Shown: positions 33,375-45,004 of the stretch, in pieces
How positions within the stretch are numbered: position 1 is the stretch's first letter
Layout of the letters: each line of letters begins with the position of its first letter
Origin: Chiridota heheva
Taxonomy: Eukaryota; Echinodermata; Holothuroidea; Apodida; Chiridotidae
Assembly (NCBI GenBank): GCA_020152595.1
Contig: JAIGNY010002764.1
Coordinates: 17,501-81,500, forward strand
DNA length: 64,000 nt
Direction of reading: 5' to 3'
Made by a program: the position numbers and the translations under genes
The notes under the pieces: generated by a model
Seen by the model: the letters and a program-made list of their open reading frames with translations, nothing else
Told to the model about the DNA's origin: nothing
Database searches by the model: none

Positions 33375-33589
33375 CAGGGCTCAAATTGGCATTGGTTTAT
33401 CAGCTTTCTCATCTCACATTCCACTAGCCCGACTGAACTTTCCACAAGCCCTTCTCTTCATATCTGTCTAAAACATATGGAATAATTCTGATTACAGGAC
33501 TAGCCCAGCGGGATTGAATGATTGAAATTGTGCTAGCCCATAAGTAAAATGATCTAGCCAGTGCTAGTTCATGTTAATTTTGAGCCCTG
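33375..33589. mobile_element. hAT-type MITE with perfect 8-bp target-site duplication
   Basis: The 215-bp element starts CAGGGCTCAAATT and ends AATTTTGAGCCCTG, inverted ends that differ by one base. It is flanked on both sides by CCTGATAG (33367-33374 and 33590-33597). CAGGG-type ends with 8-bp duplications are diagnostic of hAT transposition. It has no coding capacity and needs a transposase from elsewhere. Confidence 0.9.
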
Positions 33590-34095
33590 CCTGATAGAGA
33601 ATTTTGTAATTAGTTGTGCTTATCTATATGAAAAGGAAAATGTGAAAGAAAAAATCAAATAAATTACAATTTACAAATGTCTTATGTTTTAAACTTTCAT
33701 CATCATTTTTTCAATGGTTCTAGGCATAAATGGTACTTGTGTTCTTTGACCAGTATGCTAAACTTTTAAACTTGTGATGTGTTTGAAAAACATGCTAGAT
33801 CACATGCTGTAATAAATTACCAATAGTACACTATTTTTTTAAACATAATACTTGGGAAAGTATTTACCCTCATAATATTTAACTAGTTTGTGGGCTTTTT
33901 GCCATTTAAAAAAAACACTAATGAGTTTGTCTCGTCGATGGAAGCTTTTTCTTTATATTACAAACACACTCACTTGACGAAGAAGTTGTACTTGTTTCAT
34001 CTTTCTTTGTCAAGGGGGAAGTACATGGAATAGTAACAACTGATGGCATTTGTTTAACACACTGTACCTTGTCACTTTTAGAGGTTAAATCAGTG

Positions 34096-34376
34096 CATGT
34101 AGGAGGGGCAAATCAGTGTATGTAGGAGGGGGCAACAGTGCATGTAGGAGGGCAACAGTGCATGTAGGAGGGGCATCAGTGCATGTAGGAGGGGCATCAG
34201 TGCATGTAGGAGGGGCATCAGTGCATGTAGGAGGGGCATCAGTGCATGTAGGAGGGGCATCAGTGCATGTAGGAGGGGCATCAGTGCATGTAGGAGGGCA
34301 TCAGTGCATGTAGGAGGGGCATCAGTGCATGTAGGAGGGGCATCAGTGCATGTAGGAGGGGCATCAGTACATGTAG
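34096..34376 (+). repeat. 21-bp minisatellite, about 13 copies
   Basis: The unit is CATCAGTGCATGTAGGAGGG plus one G. The first three copies are divergent. Open frames of type CTDAPPT across it come from the stop-free minus strand. Confidence 0.95.
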
Positions 34377-35094
34377 TGGCGTCACACGATTGTGAGCACT
34401 GGCTACAATAACATCGCCTTAGTGATGAGAACGGGCGAGTCTGAGGACAAATTACCAACTTCATTTTTGTCCATCCACATTCTCACTTTGTATTGGCATA
34501 CTACTTCACGAGCTTTTCCTAACTCTGAACTTCATTTTTTGTTTAAGTGTCTTACCTTGCTTTTTCTCTTGACTTTTGCCTTGTTTATCTTGCCCATCTC
34601 TTCTATAATGTACTTTTCAATCTGTAAAATGGGATGAAAATAAATTCTTAATAAATAGAACATTGCCCTTAAATATGGTCATCAAGTACAGTATGATGAC
34701 AATGATGCTTAAATACACTGACTGAAAAAGGTCAAGGCAAGTTAAGCAACCCACAAGAGAATCAATTAAGTATAAAATAAGAAAGAGCAAAATGGCTGTT
34801 TAACTCAATTTGTATGTAGATTTGCAAATTTTACACCGTCACATAATGTATATAATAAGAGTAATTTACATCCATTATCAATTATCACAAGTCAAGAAAA
34901 AGATTTTTCTTAATTTTTTTATTTTATGGAAAGTACCTTAATTTATAATAATTCGTAAAAGCAAAACCAAGAAAACCAACTCATCCTACCATATTAAAAA
35001 TTCCCTGCTGCAGAAGGGAATAATAAAAGATATAATCAAAGAAATACATATCAAAGCTTCAGAATGATGTCTTTATAGGGCCTATATACTAGTA

Positions 35095-35960
35095 GGGCCA
35101 ACAAATCCTCCAAGATGATCTTAACAAATTTGAACAATGGCAAAACAAATGGCAAATGAATTTCAACCACTCTAAATGCTACGTCTTGTCAATTTCCTCT
35201 AAGAAATGCTTTAAATCACCTGTTTATACCGTATGCAACCAGCCACTAAAACATGTCAACTCCCATCCATACCTAGGTGTTGAAATTGATAATAAACTCA
35301 GATGGGATAAACATATACATAACATAACCAAGAAAGCTAACTCTGTACTTGGCCTATTAAAATGTAACCTCTCAAACTGTCCCACCGACGTTAAATCCAT
35401 TGCTTATAAAGCTCTAGTCAGGCCAGTACTTGAGTACCGCCATCACCAGTGCGATGTGGATAAACTTGAATCTATTCAAAGGAGAGCAGCCAGGTTCTAT
35501 ATGTCAGACTACTCTTATAAATCTAGTGTAAAAAATATGCTTCACAAATTAGATTGGCCCCTGCTAAAAACAAAAAGATACAACACCTGGCTACATATGC
35601 TATTTAAAATCAATAACAATCTTGTCGCCATCATTAAAGATGAACTGATCCCCAACGTCAGAGCTAATACAAGAAATAATCTGACCTTAATTTTCAGGTT
35701 CCCTATGCTAAAAAGAATGTATATAGGCTAGGCCCTAAACACTCTTTCTTCCCTCACACACTAAAAGATTGGAATGCTTTACCGTCAGACATTGTACATG
35801 CACCAAGTCTCAACTGTTTCAAAGCTAAACTTACTAACACTTGTATTGGTAACTAGTTTTTTTTACTCATACTTTTTACGCTCGGTTGGCGTTCATGTCC
35901 TCTCGAAGGATTTTTGCCGACTTAACAGATTAAGATTCAGATCCTGTAGTAAGCATATAG
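35095..35960 (+). pseudogene. LINE reverse transcriptase C-terminal fragment (jockey/CR1-like)
   Basis: Plus-strand frames read LNKFEQWQNKWQMNFNHSK, then HPYLGVEIDNKLRWDKHI, ALVRPVLEY, DKLESIQRRAARF and WPLLKTKR. After a +1 shift near 35697 they continue with YAKKNVYRLG, FFPHTLKDWNALPSDIV and a stop near 35856. This is the thumb and C-terminal part of a non-LTR reverse transcriptase. A deletion after VLEY removes the usual VWDP block. The copy is 5'-truncated and shifted, so inactive. Confidence 0.88.
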
Positions 35961-36789
35961 GGCCTATATAGGTTGCCATAATGCTAGGACTAGGAGTAGG
36001 AGTAGGAACACCTGTGGCCTAGGCCTACCTTGTCACAGTTGTCATAGCGCTAGGAACAACTGTGACAGTGTGAGTAGGCTAGGTCTATAGGCCAACTCGA
36101 AATCGAATTCTCTTAAAGTTCTACTAGCTCTGGTGCAGTATTAACGTTCCTATTGGACACTGACTGACACACTGAGTTAGCTTAGGCCTACTGTAGTTCG
36201 ACTGTACAGTACTGTCTGACTGTACAGTGTACGTAGGCCTGGGCCTGGGCCTATCTAACTTACGCTACGTGCTGACTTCGAACTCCATTCCCAAGTCAAA
36301 TTATTAATATGATTTGAACTCTTAAACTTAAGTTACGTTACCTTTTGACAAAGCTTCCATAAAAATCTTCACAGCAAAATGTTGATCCTTTAATTTAACA
36401 TGTTTACATCACCGAGTTATACAAATATAATTTTGCCTGGGATTTCTCAGTACAAATCAAAATACTTCACTGCTGTTTGGTGTCCACCTTTTTCAGTTTT
36501 TGGGCGCTGGTGGAAAAGCAGTAAATGATTGCCCATCGTACGCGTAAAGGGATGTTTTATTATGAATTATTTTTTCCCCCGAATAAACTCCGTATGTATG
36601 TGTACAAGGATAGGCCTACAGTATATGATAATCGCACACTGTACGTATAGGTGTGAGGGCAGTGATGCGTTCATCCCGGTGACGTCATGACATTCCGCGC
36701 ATTCTGAGATGTTCGATTTTCGCACATGTGGATTTTCCGAACATCACTGATGTAAGGGCGCATTTTGACATTAATTTAATCTACATGTA
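35961..36789. other. Intergenic sequence rich in GGCCTA words
   Basis: Contains many TAGGCCTA and GGGCCTA words (35950-36240) and a CRE-like TGACGTCA at 36680-36687. No gene was recognised. Confidence 0.4.
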
Positions 36790-36992
36790 AGTTTTGGGGA
36801 GAGCTATAAAATAAGTTTTGAATTTCTTTCTCTCTTATTTTTCATTGCAATGTATTAGTAATACTAGTAACAAGGCCAAAAACTTGTTTTTTTGTTATAT
36901 TTAAAATTTAAATGTACTTTTGTTTTGTTTTTTTGTCACTATTTTGTATATGTTGCATATTGTGGAAATAAATGATAATAAAATGAAAATGA
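36790..36992 (+). mobile_element. Possible LINE 3' tail
   Basis: Ends TTGTGGAAATAAATGATAAT followed by AAAATGAAAATGAA, the style of 3' tail seen on CR1/L2-type LINEs, just before another LINE fragment. Assignment to the 35.1-kb copy is inference. Confidence 0.35.
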
Positions 36993-37255
36993 ATTAACCT
37001 AATCCCAACGTAATACTCAATACAAGAAATAATCATGATATCTGAATTTCCACGTTCTCTATCCTAAAACGAATGAAAATACTTCTTCTTTCCCTAACTG
37101 TTCAAACACTGAAAGATTGAAATGCTTTACCGCCAGACCACGTGACATTGATATACATTTACCAGGTCTAAAGTGTTTCAAACCTAAACTTAACGCTCGG
37201 TTGTTGTTCATGTCCAGAGGGATTTTTGCCGACTTATACCTGTAAGTTTGCAAAG
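36993..37255 (+). mobile_element. Second LINE 3' fragment
   Basis: Aligns with 35645-35935: CCCAACGT, AATACAAGAAATAATC, CTGAAAGATTGAAATGCTTT, GTTTCAAACCTAAACTTA and GGATTTTTGCCGACTTA. More diverged than the 35.1-kb copy and without a usable frame. Confidence 0.8.
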
Positions 37256-37566
37256 CACCATTGAATGTTTATACAGTAAGTGATGTGCGCTATACTATAG
37301 GCTCCCATTACCTTTACCTTAATTTATTCAGATTGCAAGGTTACTTCATTAGAAGGAAAGTGGCGTGCGTACCCACGCTAACAATTTCTTAACTTAGCTT
37401 TTTAAAGTTTCCGGTTAGACTAGCCTCGTTCATTTCAAATTTCAAATAATATCATATCTCTTTGTGACTCTCTTTGTGAAAAATATTTTGGTGAAATAAA
37501 TATTTGTATTATGTTTCTGAAACAGTAAAAATGTCCAAACGATACCATCCTTTATATCACGTTTTG

Positions 37567-37866
37567 GACCTGGCTATTAAAATATCGGATTGGTACCAGA
37601 ACTTTTCGTTTGCATTCCTCAACGTTGCCAATTTACATGAATTTTGCGAATAAAAACAACGCCATAATTTTTTTAATTATAATTAGCAATGCTGAAATTT
37701 ATTGTAGCGTCGTAACCATTGAAATAAAGTCTTCAATAAATAGCATTAACATTTTCTTTTCATTAAATGAAATTTAATACATAATTCTCAACTAAAAGAT
37801 GGCAGATTTTAAGCATGGAGTTTACAATACTAGCCCTGACGCGCCAGGGGCCACGACAGAAAAAAA
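37567..37866 (+). repeat. Dispersed repeat, copy 1 of a pair with 51879-52172
   Basis: Both copies contain TGGCTATTAAAATATCGGAT, GTTGCCAATTTACATGA, GCTGAAATTTATTGTAGCG and GGAGTTTACAATACTAG, then GACGCG and GGGCCACGACAGAAA. Overall identity is about 85% by eye. Confidence 0.85.
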
Positions 37867-38585
37867 TATATTACACAGTTTTTAGTGTACACTTTCTACG
37901 GTATCCCATTAGGGACATGAAAAAATGAAATTTAGAGGTGCTCACTAATTCATAAATACGGATTCCGTATTTTCACATTCAATCCGGATTTAATTTGTAA
38001 TTACATGGCAATAACAGATTGACGAATCCGTAATTACAGAATGGTAAGCACCTTTCACAGTTTGTATTATTTGTTTATATTTATCTTATATCACTAATGG
38101 GTCACCGTACTTTCCATTCTCTCTCTACAAAAAAACCTACCCACTAATTGCAATGTTGACATTGAGCTCTGAGTAAATTTTTAGACCAATTAAACTCCGC
38201 TTGACATTGTGTCGAATATGCCAAAACAATGTTCGCTTTCATGATGACTAATGTGAATTGAATGTTTCTTCATGTACACATCCACGTTTGTGTTCTGCAA
38301 TGTGATTGGACGAGAAGGGACACAACCATCACTTATACTGTACATCGTGTTACATACGACGTAACATACGAATATTGTTAATATGAATCCATCATACAGT
38401 CATAGAAGGTTATGCTACTATTTTGTAAGGAAATCACTGTTCTCACTTAATTTCGGTTATTGATTGTTTCACTTCCTTTTTTGACATTTCCCCTCCATTT
38501 CAGATATGAAAGATGAGCTTTGAAGTTAGAACATGGCTCTTAGACTCCCTTTCCCGGTGATAAATAATGGATTTGAGTCCCAGTG

Positions 38586-39040
38586 CAGCAGAGGCGCAAT
38601 AAGGGGGGGGGGGAAGAACTGTAAATTTTAAAAACATTTTTGGAAAATTTCCTAATTAGGAAGTATATTTCACAGGAACGGACGGAAATATCCCGAAAAC
38701 TGAAGGAGATTTCCTGATTAGCAGCAAAGTTTGTTGATGGAAACCACGCAGAGGCGTAGGAAGTAGGGGAGGGGAAAGGGGGAATGTCTCCCTTTAAAAA
38801 TCCTGAAAATTTGCAAAAATATTCCGGACACTGACCCAAATTGATGAAAAATTTCCGAAAATTAATGAAATTTTTTGAAAATGAAGGAAATTTCCCAGAA
38901 ATTGAAGAAATGTTTCAGAAAATTGAAGGGATTTTCCGATTAGCAGCAACTTTTGATGGAAACTCCATTTACCAGTTCAATTTTTCCAGTTGCCACCGGG
39001 AATTGTGTTGATTGTTCCCCTTTAGATGTGACCCTTCCTA
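38586..39040. mobile_element. Dispersed element with CAGAGGCG-type end and internal 21-bp degenerate repeats
   Basis: Two starts of type CAGAGGCGNAGGAAG occur (38586 and 38751), and a partly inverted CCTATGCGCCCCTC lies near 39030. Inside, 38640-38940 is made of degenerate GAAATTTCCCGAAAATTGAA units. Confidence 0.45.
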
Positions 39041-40523
39041 TGCGCCCCTCAAACCACGGTGCAATTGTTTCCACCTGGAAATTTGAGGTTTTTAAAGCTA
39101 ACAAAATTAGTTCTAAACAGCTCAAATTGTGATGTTGCTTACACGACGCTGTCAATGACACAATGACCCCTAGCTCCGAATCCCCGGAGGCCCTCCCTCT
39201 ACTTGATTTAATAGAGCATCACACATTCCTGGGTCCTGTCCAGCAATTTAATGGCACCAAAGATCGAGCCCCCTAAAGTTGTAAAGCATCCCAGTCCGAT
39301 TCTGCTGCATAGCATATGCGACTCAAGACCAGATCAACTTCAGAATCCTATTGTCGGTGATGACTGTACGCAACAGTGGAAGTTAGTTCCACTGATCATC
39401 CGAAGCAAATGAGACAATATGAACATTTTCCGTGGCTTCTCAATCTCAGGCCTTCAATGATTACATGCTTTTCTTGATGCTCTGTTTTTCTGGTTTTTTC
39501 AAAGTATAAATGTCACTTTTTAATAGGCTGTTATCGGCTGCCTGGACGAATGTTCTGATGCTATTACCTCTCCCTCTTATCAGCACAATTCCCCTTCCCT
39601 ATCAGATCTAGTAAAGTGTGTCTCATGCGTTCTTGCGTATGCCACCCCCCTGTCAATTATCATGTCCTTTCCCTTTCGGTAGGGTGTAAAAGTGGTGTCA
39701 AACTCAGTGGAGTTTCGTTTTCTCATTCTCATTTGAAGAAAGCGACCTTTGAAACACTGACGGGATGAAAATGCCACTGTCATTTCACCCCATTTCAAGG
39801 ACATTCCCTCAACGAGTTGGCCATGTATTACGCAATCATTTGACCACAAATTTTGTTATAATACGAAGTGGAGTAACAAGGAAATGAAATAGGAAACTTG
39901 AATCTTTTCATTGACCCGCGTGTCAGTGTCACGTAATCGTTCATGCGGTTACTAGAATGCCACAGAAAACCAGGATGAATTCAAGGGGTGGATTCCGTAT
40001 AATGATCAGTTCAGTACAACTTATTATATCCAGAGACGCATATACACGTCGAAAGGACACGGAGCGAAGTTTCATGAAAGAGGGCACTTTTTTGTTTGGA
40101 TGGGGCACAGACTGGTGGAAATTACCCACCCGATATCCATGATTTTCCCGTTTTCTGTTGTTTTTTTATTTCAAAAAGGAAAATAAATCAATCAAAAGGT
40201 CAATTCGCCGATTATTTTACAACGTATTACCCAAACAGGAAGAATTCTGCACGATTATTGTAAAATGACACTTGATGTGGATGAATACAAAAGGTACGTA
40301 TATATATGTATATCGCAAACAATACTCCTGAAAGACCTTTTTTTACCCCTTGCCCCTGTAGATGAAGGGCCTTTTCCCCCCTTGCCACGTGAGATGAAGG
40401 ACAGGGGAAATCGTCATGTGCCCTCGTGCCGCAAGCGTCCTTGATTCGTTACCAAGTTAGTGAAATTCGCTTATTGGTTTCTTCGAATTGCTTAAATTAT
40501 AGGACCTCCCTGCTGCCTTACAG
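39041..40523. other. Intergenic sequence, no gene recognised
   Basis: Frames at 39580-39849 (minus) and 38940-39161 (minus) lack motifs and splice context. Confidence 0.4.
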
Positions 40524-40946
40524 AAACTGGCATCCGCTTAAACAAATTATGTAGGAACTCGTACATTTAGCATAGGGTAACTGGCATCCGTTTAAACAAA
40601 TTATGTAGGAACTCGTGCATTTAGCACAGGGGTAATGGCATCCGCTTAAACAAATTATGTAGGAACTCGTGCATTTAGCACAGGGGTAACTGGCATAAAC
40701 AAATTATGTAGGAACTCGTGCATTTAGCACAGGGGTAACTGGCATAAACAAATTGTGAAGGAACTCGTGCATTTAGCATAGGGGTAACTGGCATCCGTTT
40801 AAACAAATTATGAAGGAACTCGTGCATTTAGCATAGGGGTAACTGGCATCCGCTTAAAGACATTATGTAGGAGCTCGTGCATTTAGCATAGGGGTAACTG
40901 GCATCCGCTTAAACAAATTATGTAGGAGCTCGTGCATTTAGCATAA
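40524..40946 (+). repeat. About 55-bp tandem repeat, eight copies
   Basis: The unit includes AACAAATTATGTAGGAACTC, GTGCATTTAGCA(C/T)AGGGGTAACTGGCAT and CCG(C/T)TTA. Two central units lack the CCGCTTA block, so unit lengths alternate near 55 and 47 bp. Confidence 0.95.
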
Positions 40947-41839
40947 GAGTAGGGGCTAGGGATCTCGGCCCGTCTTCTAAACCCCTGGCCTGTACCATAC
41001 TATTTCGGAATGCCTGCCGGCCATTTCCGTTACTGCCATTCTTTTTCAGGGACCATCAAACTGTCGTTTGAACCGGCCATACCGGGCCGTAATAATAGTT
41101 GGTCACGGCGGTTTGGATAGTTGGAAGCAAAAGGATCATTTTCACCCACTTCAAGTTAAAAAGGGAAAAAAATAGTTCAAACGATAAATGTGACTTACCT
41201 CTAAATATGCCAAAGAGATTGTATCCTTTCAATAGTCTCACTGCCTGGTGCTATGGTGATTAACTGAAGTTCTACTCACTTGTAAGAAAGTATATACGGT
41301 ACCGCCTTTGATGTGAAAATATGATGTAAAATAAGGGGGCAAGATTGAGGCTGATTTATTTGACAAATAAAAGATAACGTTCGGCTATGAATTTCCAGTC
41401 AGAACAAAAATGTACGGGTAGTCAGGGTGGTAGGTAATACCTTGGAGTAACGTCGTGCGAAATTCTTAGAACTTTTCCAAATTTACCAAAGCCTCTTTTA
41501 CACAGTATTCGACAGTTCGGTTTAACTCCACAATGGAAATTATGGGTTTCAGTGCCAGTAATGGAAAAGTTGTACACACATGTATGCAATGCTGCTTCCT
41601 ATATGAGAGTGTATATTGAAGTGATAATCGAAATCGGGTCAGAATTCAAAATATTGACATCATTATCCCAAGTTGCTAAGGAAACATTAAGGAAATACTA
41701 CTCTGACGGGCATAAACAATTCAACATCCTCTCCACGCTACAAATTTTGTTTAAAGCGCACATGCAGCTCATCAGAGGCGCCTTAGTCCTTAAAATACAA
41801 GATATTGTAAAGTGGTTAATCTCTAACATATTTGGTGAT
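40947..41839. other. Intergenic sequence, no gene recognised
   Basis: A 116-codon frame at 41552-41902 has no recognised domain and runs into the tandem array, so I do not call it. Confidence 0.35.
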
Positions 41840-42123
41840 ACTTGTTTTGCTATTTTCATGGCTTATAGGCTATATCATATTTTTATGGCTTACAAGCTAT
41901 AGCATATTCCATGACTAATAGGCTATAGCATATTTTCATGGCTTATAGGCTAAAGCATATTTCATGACTAATAGGCTATAGCATATTTTCATGGCTTAAA
42001 GGCTATAGCATGTTTCATGGCTAATAGGCTATAGCATATTTTCATGGCTTAAAGGCTATAGCATATTTTCATGGCTTATAGGCTATAGCATATTTCATGG
42101 CTAATAGGCTATAGCATATTTTC
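41840..42123 (+). repeat. 26/27-bp tandem repeat with alternating dimer
   Basis: Units of type TTTTCATGGCTTATAGGCTA plus TAGCATA alternate with units carrying CATGGCTAATAGG and one T less. This gives a higher-order dimer of about 53 bp. Flanking words match the unexpanded locus at 31540-31625. Confidence 0.9.
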
Positions 42124-42214
42124 TTCCAATTGAGCTCAAGTTGTTGGTACTTGTCTACCAGCGTAGGAAAATGTTTGACATTTTGTCTCAACAAATCATA
42201 AAATATAAGTCTCT

Positions 42215-42345
42215 TAAATCTACGGGGAGGGGGGATTTTTCCGTAAAATTATTGGAACAAGATTTTCCGGAAAAAAGAAAATGTACAGAAATTTGATATT
42301 GAAGAAAATAAAGGAAATTTTTAGAAAATGAGGAACAATCCTGAA
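42215..42345. repeat. Degenerate 21-bp type repeats
   Basis: Copies of the (G)AAATTT(C)C-GAAAA-TTGA(A)G pattern seen at 48.6, 49.2, 61.4 and 63.3 kb, next to a GGGGAGGGGGG start. Confidence 0.5.
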
Positions 42346-42585
42346 AGGGTAATTCCTTATTTCCACTCCAACTGAAATTTAGCAATTTGATCGGTCTGAA
42401 AATTTCTGGTGGCCTTATAAATTTTATTTTGATTCTAAAATTGTAGCCACAAAGTAGGAATATTTATGAGAAAAAAATTCTGAAAGGGCAATTCTCCTCT
42501 CCACAATTGCTGGTGGCCTTTTCTTTTCTTTAAATTATAAATTTGTGGCCACAAAATAGGAATAATAAAGGGATATTTAAGACAA

Positions 42586-42842
42586 TGGTGCTGTGGCTCA
42601 GTGGTTAAGGAGTCATGCTTGTATACGGGAGGTACCAAGTTAAGATTCCCGTCGTGAGTGCTGCATTGCAAGACACTTTACCCTACATGCTTCAGTCCAC
42701 TCAGCTGTAAAATGAGTACTGCTGGGGAGTTAATCTGCGATAGACTGGCGTCCCATCCATGGGGAGTAATGTACTCTCATCCGCTTGCGCCATGAAAACC
42801 GGTAATAAGTACCGGCTCAATGAGTTAGGGTGGATTTAGCTT
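42586..42842 (+). mobile_element. tRNA-derived SINE with perfect 12-bp target-site duplication
   Basis: The 257-bp element begins TGGTGCTGTGGCTCAGTGG, an A-box tRNA head. A degenerate B box (AAGTTAAGATTCCC) lies near 42640. The central block GACTGGCGTCCCATCCATGG (near 42745) resembles conserved cores of animal SINE superfamilies. TATTTAAGACAA flanks it on both sides (42574-42585 and 42843-42854), proving insertion by retrotransposition. Confidence 0.9.
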
Positions 42843-42906
42843 TATTTAAGACAACAAAGTTATCACAAAATTTCAAAGTTCGTTGCCCTTTTATACGAAA
42901 AGCGAA

Positions 42907-43018
42907 CCTCCCCCCCCCCCCTCCCCCCCCCCTCCCCCCCCTCCCCTCCCTCCCCTCCCTCCACTCCCCCTCCCCTCCCCCCTCCCCCCCCTCCCCTCCC
43001 CTCCCTCTCCCCTCCCCA
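42907..43018 (+). repeat. Homopyrimidine C/T tract
   Basis: About 110 bases of almost pure C and T with runs of up to about 13 C. The opposite strand is a G-rich homopurine tract able to form triplex or quadruplex structures. Open frames of Pro/Leu/Ser here are artefacts. Confidence 0.9.
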
Positions 43019-43254
43019 ATTCCAAATTCCCGGCTAGAGGCCTTCTTAGAAACAGTGGTATGAATTTTTGGTAAATATTAAATGAACATAGTTTCTCTTC
43101 ATCGTTTGTACAAGGGGTCCCAATACAAATGCATATCCCCAGCAAAATCAAGGTAACTCAATATTGAAATTCAGAGTGGTTTGCATACTAGGGCCCATCC
43201 AAAATATTCCAAATTTGTCTTTGTGCCGATTAATCATGCACACTTTGAAATAAG

Positions 43255-43570
43255 AAAAGATGTTAAGGGAATCTGACTCAAGTCTTCAAAATCAATTTAT
43301 CAGACCTTCCATATGTTTATTCAGTCATTATTGGAAAAAAAATTAGTATTTTGAATATTTCCTGAAAATTGAAGAAAGCTTACTGAAAATTGAAGACAAC
43401 TTCTTGAAAATTGAAGGAGAAGTCTCGAAAATTGGAGGAGATCCTCCGAATACAAGCTACGTTTCATTGACACTTAATTAACCAGTGCAATTTGGCGCCT
43501 GTATTAAACCGGAAAATTACCAGATTATGTGAATTCTTGCCTCCCAGAGGTCACCATTCCTACGCCCGTC
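43255..43570. repeat. Copy of the dispersed repeat with internal 21-bp units
   Basis: Has GGAATCTGACTCAAGTCTTC, TTTATCAGACCTTCCAT, then TGAAAATTGAAG units at 43345-43445 and a CCTACGCCC end near 43560. It shares word order with 48545-48985. Confidence 0.5.
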
Positions 43571-45000
43571 CCAGTGATGCGCTCCCTACTGTTATTATTA
43601 TTATAATTTATATATTGCCAAAATCTATTGAAATAATCATTGGCGCTGTGCAAATAGAATATTACATGATTACATAAAAAAGAAATGAAAGATAAGAAAC
43701 TATCTCTAAAATACTTAATGTAATTCAAACATGCAGCAAAATAATGATAAAATCGAATATAAGTAAAAATAGAGAACAAATAAAAGTGAGGATTTAAGAA
43801 CAACGCAACTATACCGATAAAAGTACTTTTAAAGTTATGATTTAAAAGAGAGTGTAATAGGCTTTAAAAGCTTCTGAAATATAATAAAGTCAAATGTCAA
43901 AAGCAACTTTAAAAGATGTGTTTTTAGAAGATTTTTTTTTTTTGGGGTTGAAAACTTCCTTTGTCATTTTTGGTATTAAAAGCTTTTAATTACAAAAATT
44001 GGTTAGAAGAATCGACGTTTTTGATTTTTTCAAGGATCGTTTTTGATTTGTGTAGGTAAAGCATAAGGTTTACAGCTCAATCATTTCCTTAATGATCTAA
44101 ACAAGAGGGTAAAATGACGAAGAAAGTTTTCAAAAATCTCAGTAGAATACTCCGTTTACAAGTTTCCTATGATTTGCATTAAGGAGACATAAAGTCTGAC
44201 ATAATTCTTATTCCATATAATAGAATTAAAAATAACAATTGTTCTGACAGTCTGATCAAGTTTTGTACCTCCCGAAGCAATCTAACACATTTTTTTTGTA
44301 ATTAAAAACTTTAATACCGCTACTAAATAGTACCATGGGAGCCGCCATCTTTATTTCAGAACAGATTATGATGTCATCAGGCCATGCTTTGCATTTCTTT
44401 ATAATCTATCTCAAGTTTTCTAGCTTATGAAAAATAATTTTGTTTTTTTGTGTCTTTTTTTTTGTAAGGGTCAAGGAAATTTGTGTGTACACATGAAAAT
44501 ATCAAAACATGCTGTTAAAACTGTGTCACATCATTTTGGAATTAATTTTTAATCACATTTTTAAACAAACACATTATAATCCTTATGTTCCAATTGGGAA
44601 AATTATGTCATCATGCACAATATTTCAATGCAGAATTGAACAAAATGGCAGCCCCCTTCCCCGCCTCCTCCTTATGTGTCGATTTCAAACATGAATAACT
44701 GGAGATAGGAATAAGATTTTGACTTACTGTATATGGCAGTTGGATAAGATTTGTATCCTATATCATATGAAATATTGACTGTAAACTGTCTCCTTTAAAG
44801 AATAACTGACCGGGATAAGTATTTAGCAGCTGCGCGTCAGGAAGCACATACCCTGTGTGCTTCCAGCTCCCTACCAGCAGGATGGAAGAAACACGAGTCA
44901 GTATTGGTTCCGATACTATCAGTATCAGGAACCTCCGATACTATTAGTCATGTCAGTATCAGGAACCTATGCAGTCGGGTGCCAACATGTATGTATGTGT
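43571..45000. other. AT-rich sequence, no gene recognised
   Basis: Only simple features are seen: T-runs near 43930 and 44457, and a GGAGCCGCCATCTTTATTT word at 44340 resembling the transposon termini. Confidence 0.35.
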
Positions 45001-45004
45001 GTAT

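Noticed and set aside
39580..39849. 89-codon minus-strand frame with mixed charged residues
   Set aside because: No recognisable domain, no splice partner and no neighbouring exon.
41552..41902. 116-codon plus-strand frame
   Set aside because: No motif, and its end is formed by the tandem array of the dispersed repeat.
42830..43151. Pro-rich or Gly-rich frames
   Set aside because: Translation of the C/T tract; no flanking coding sequence.
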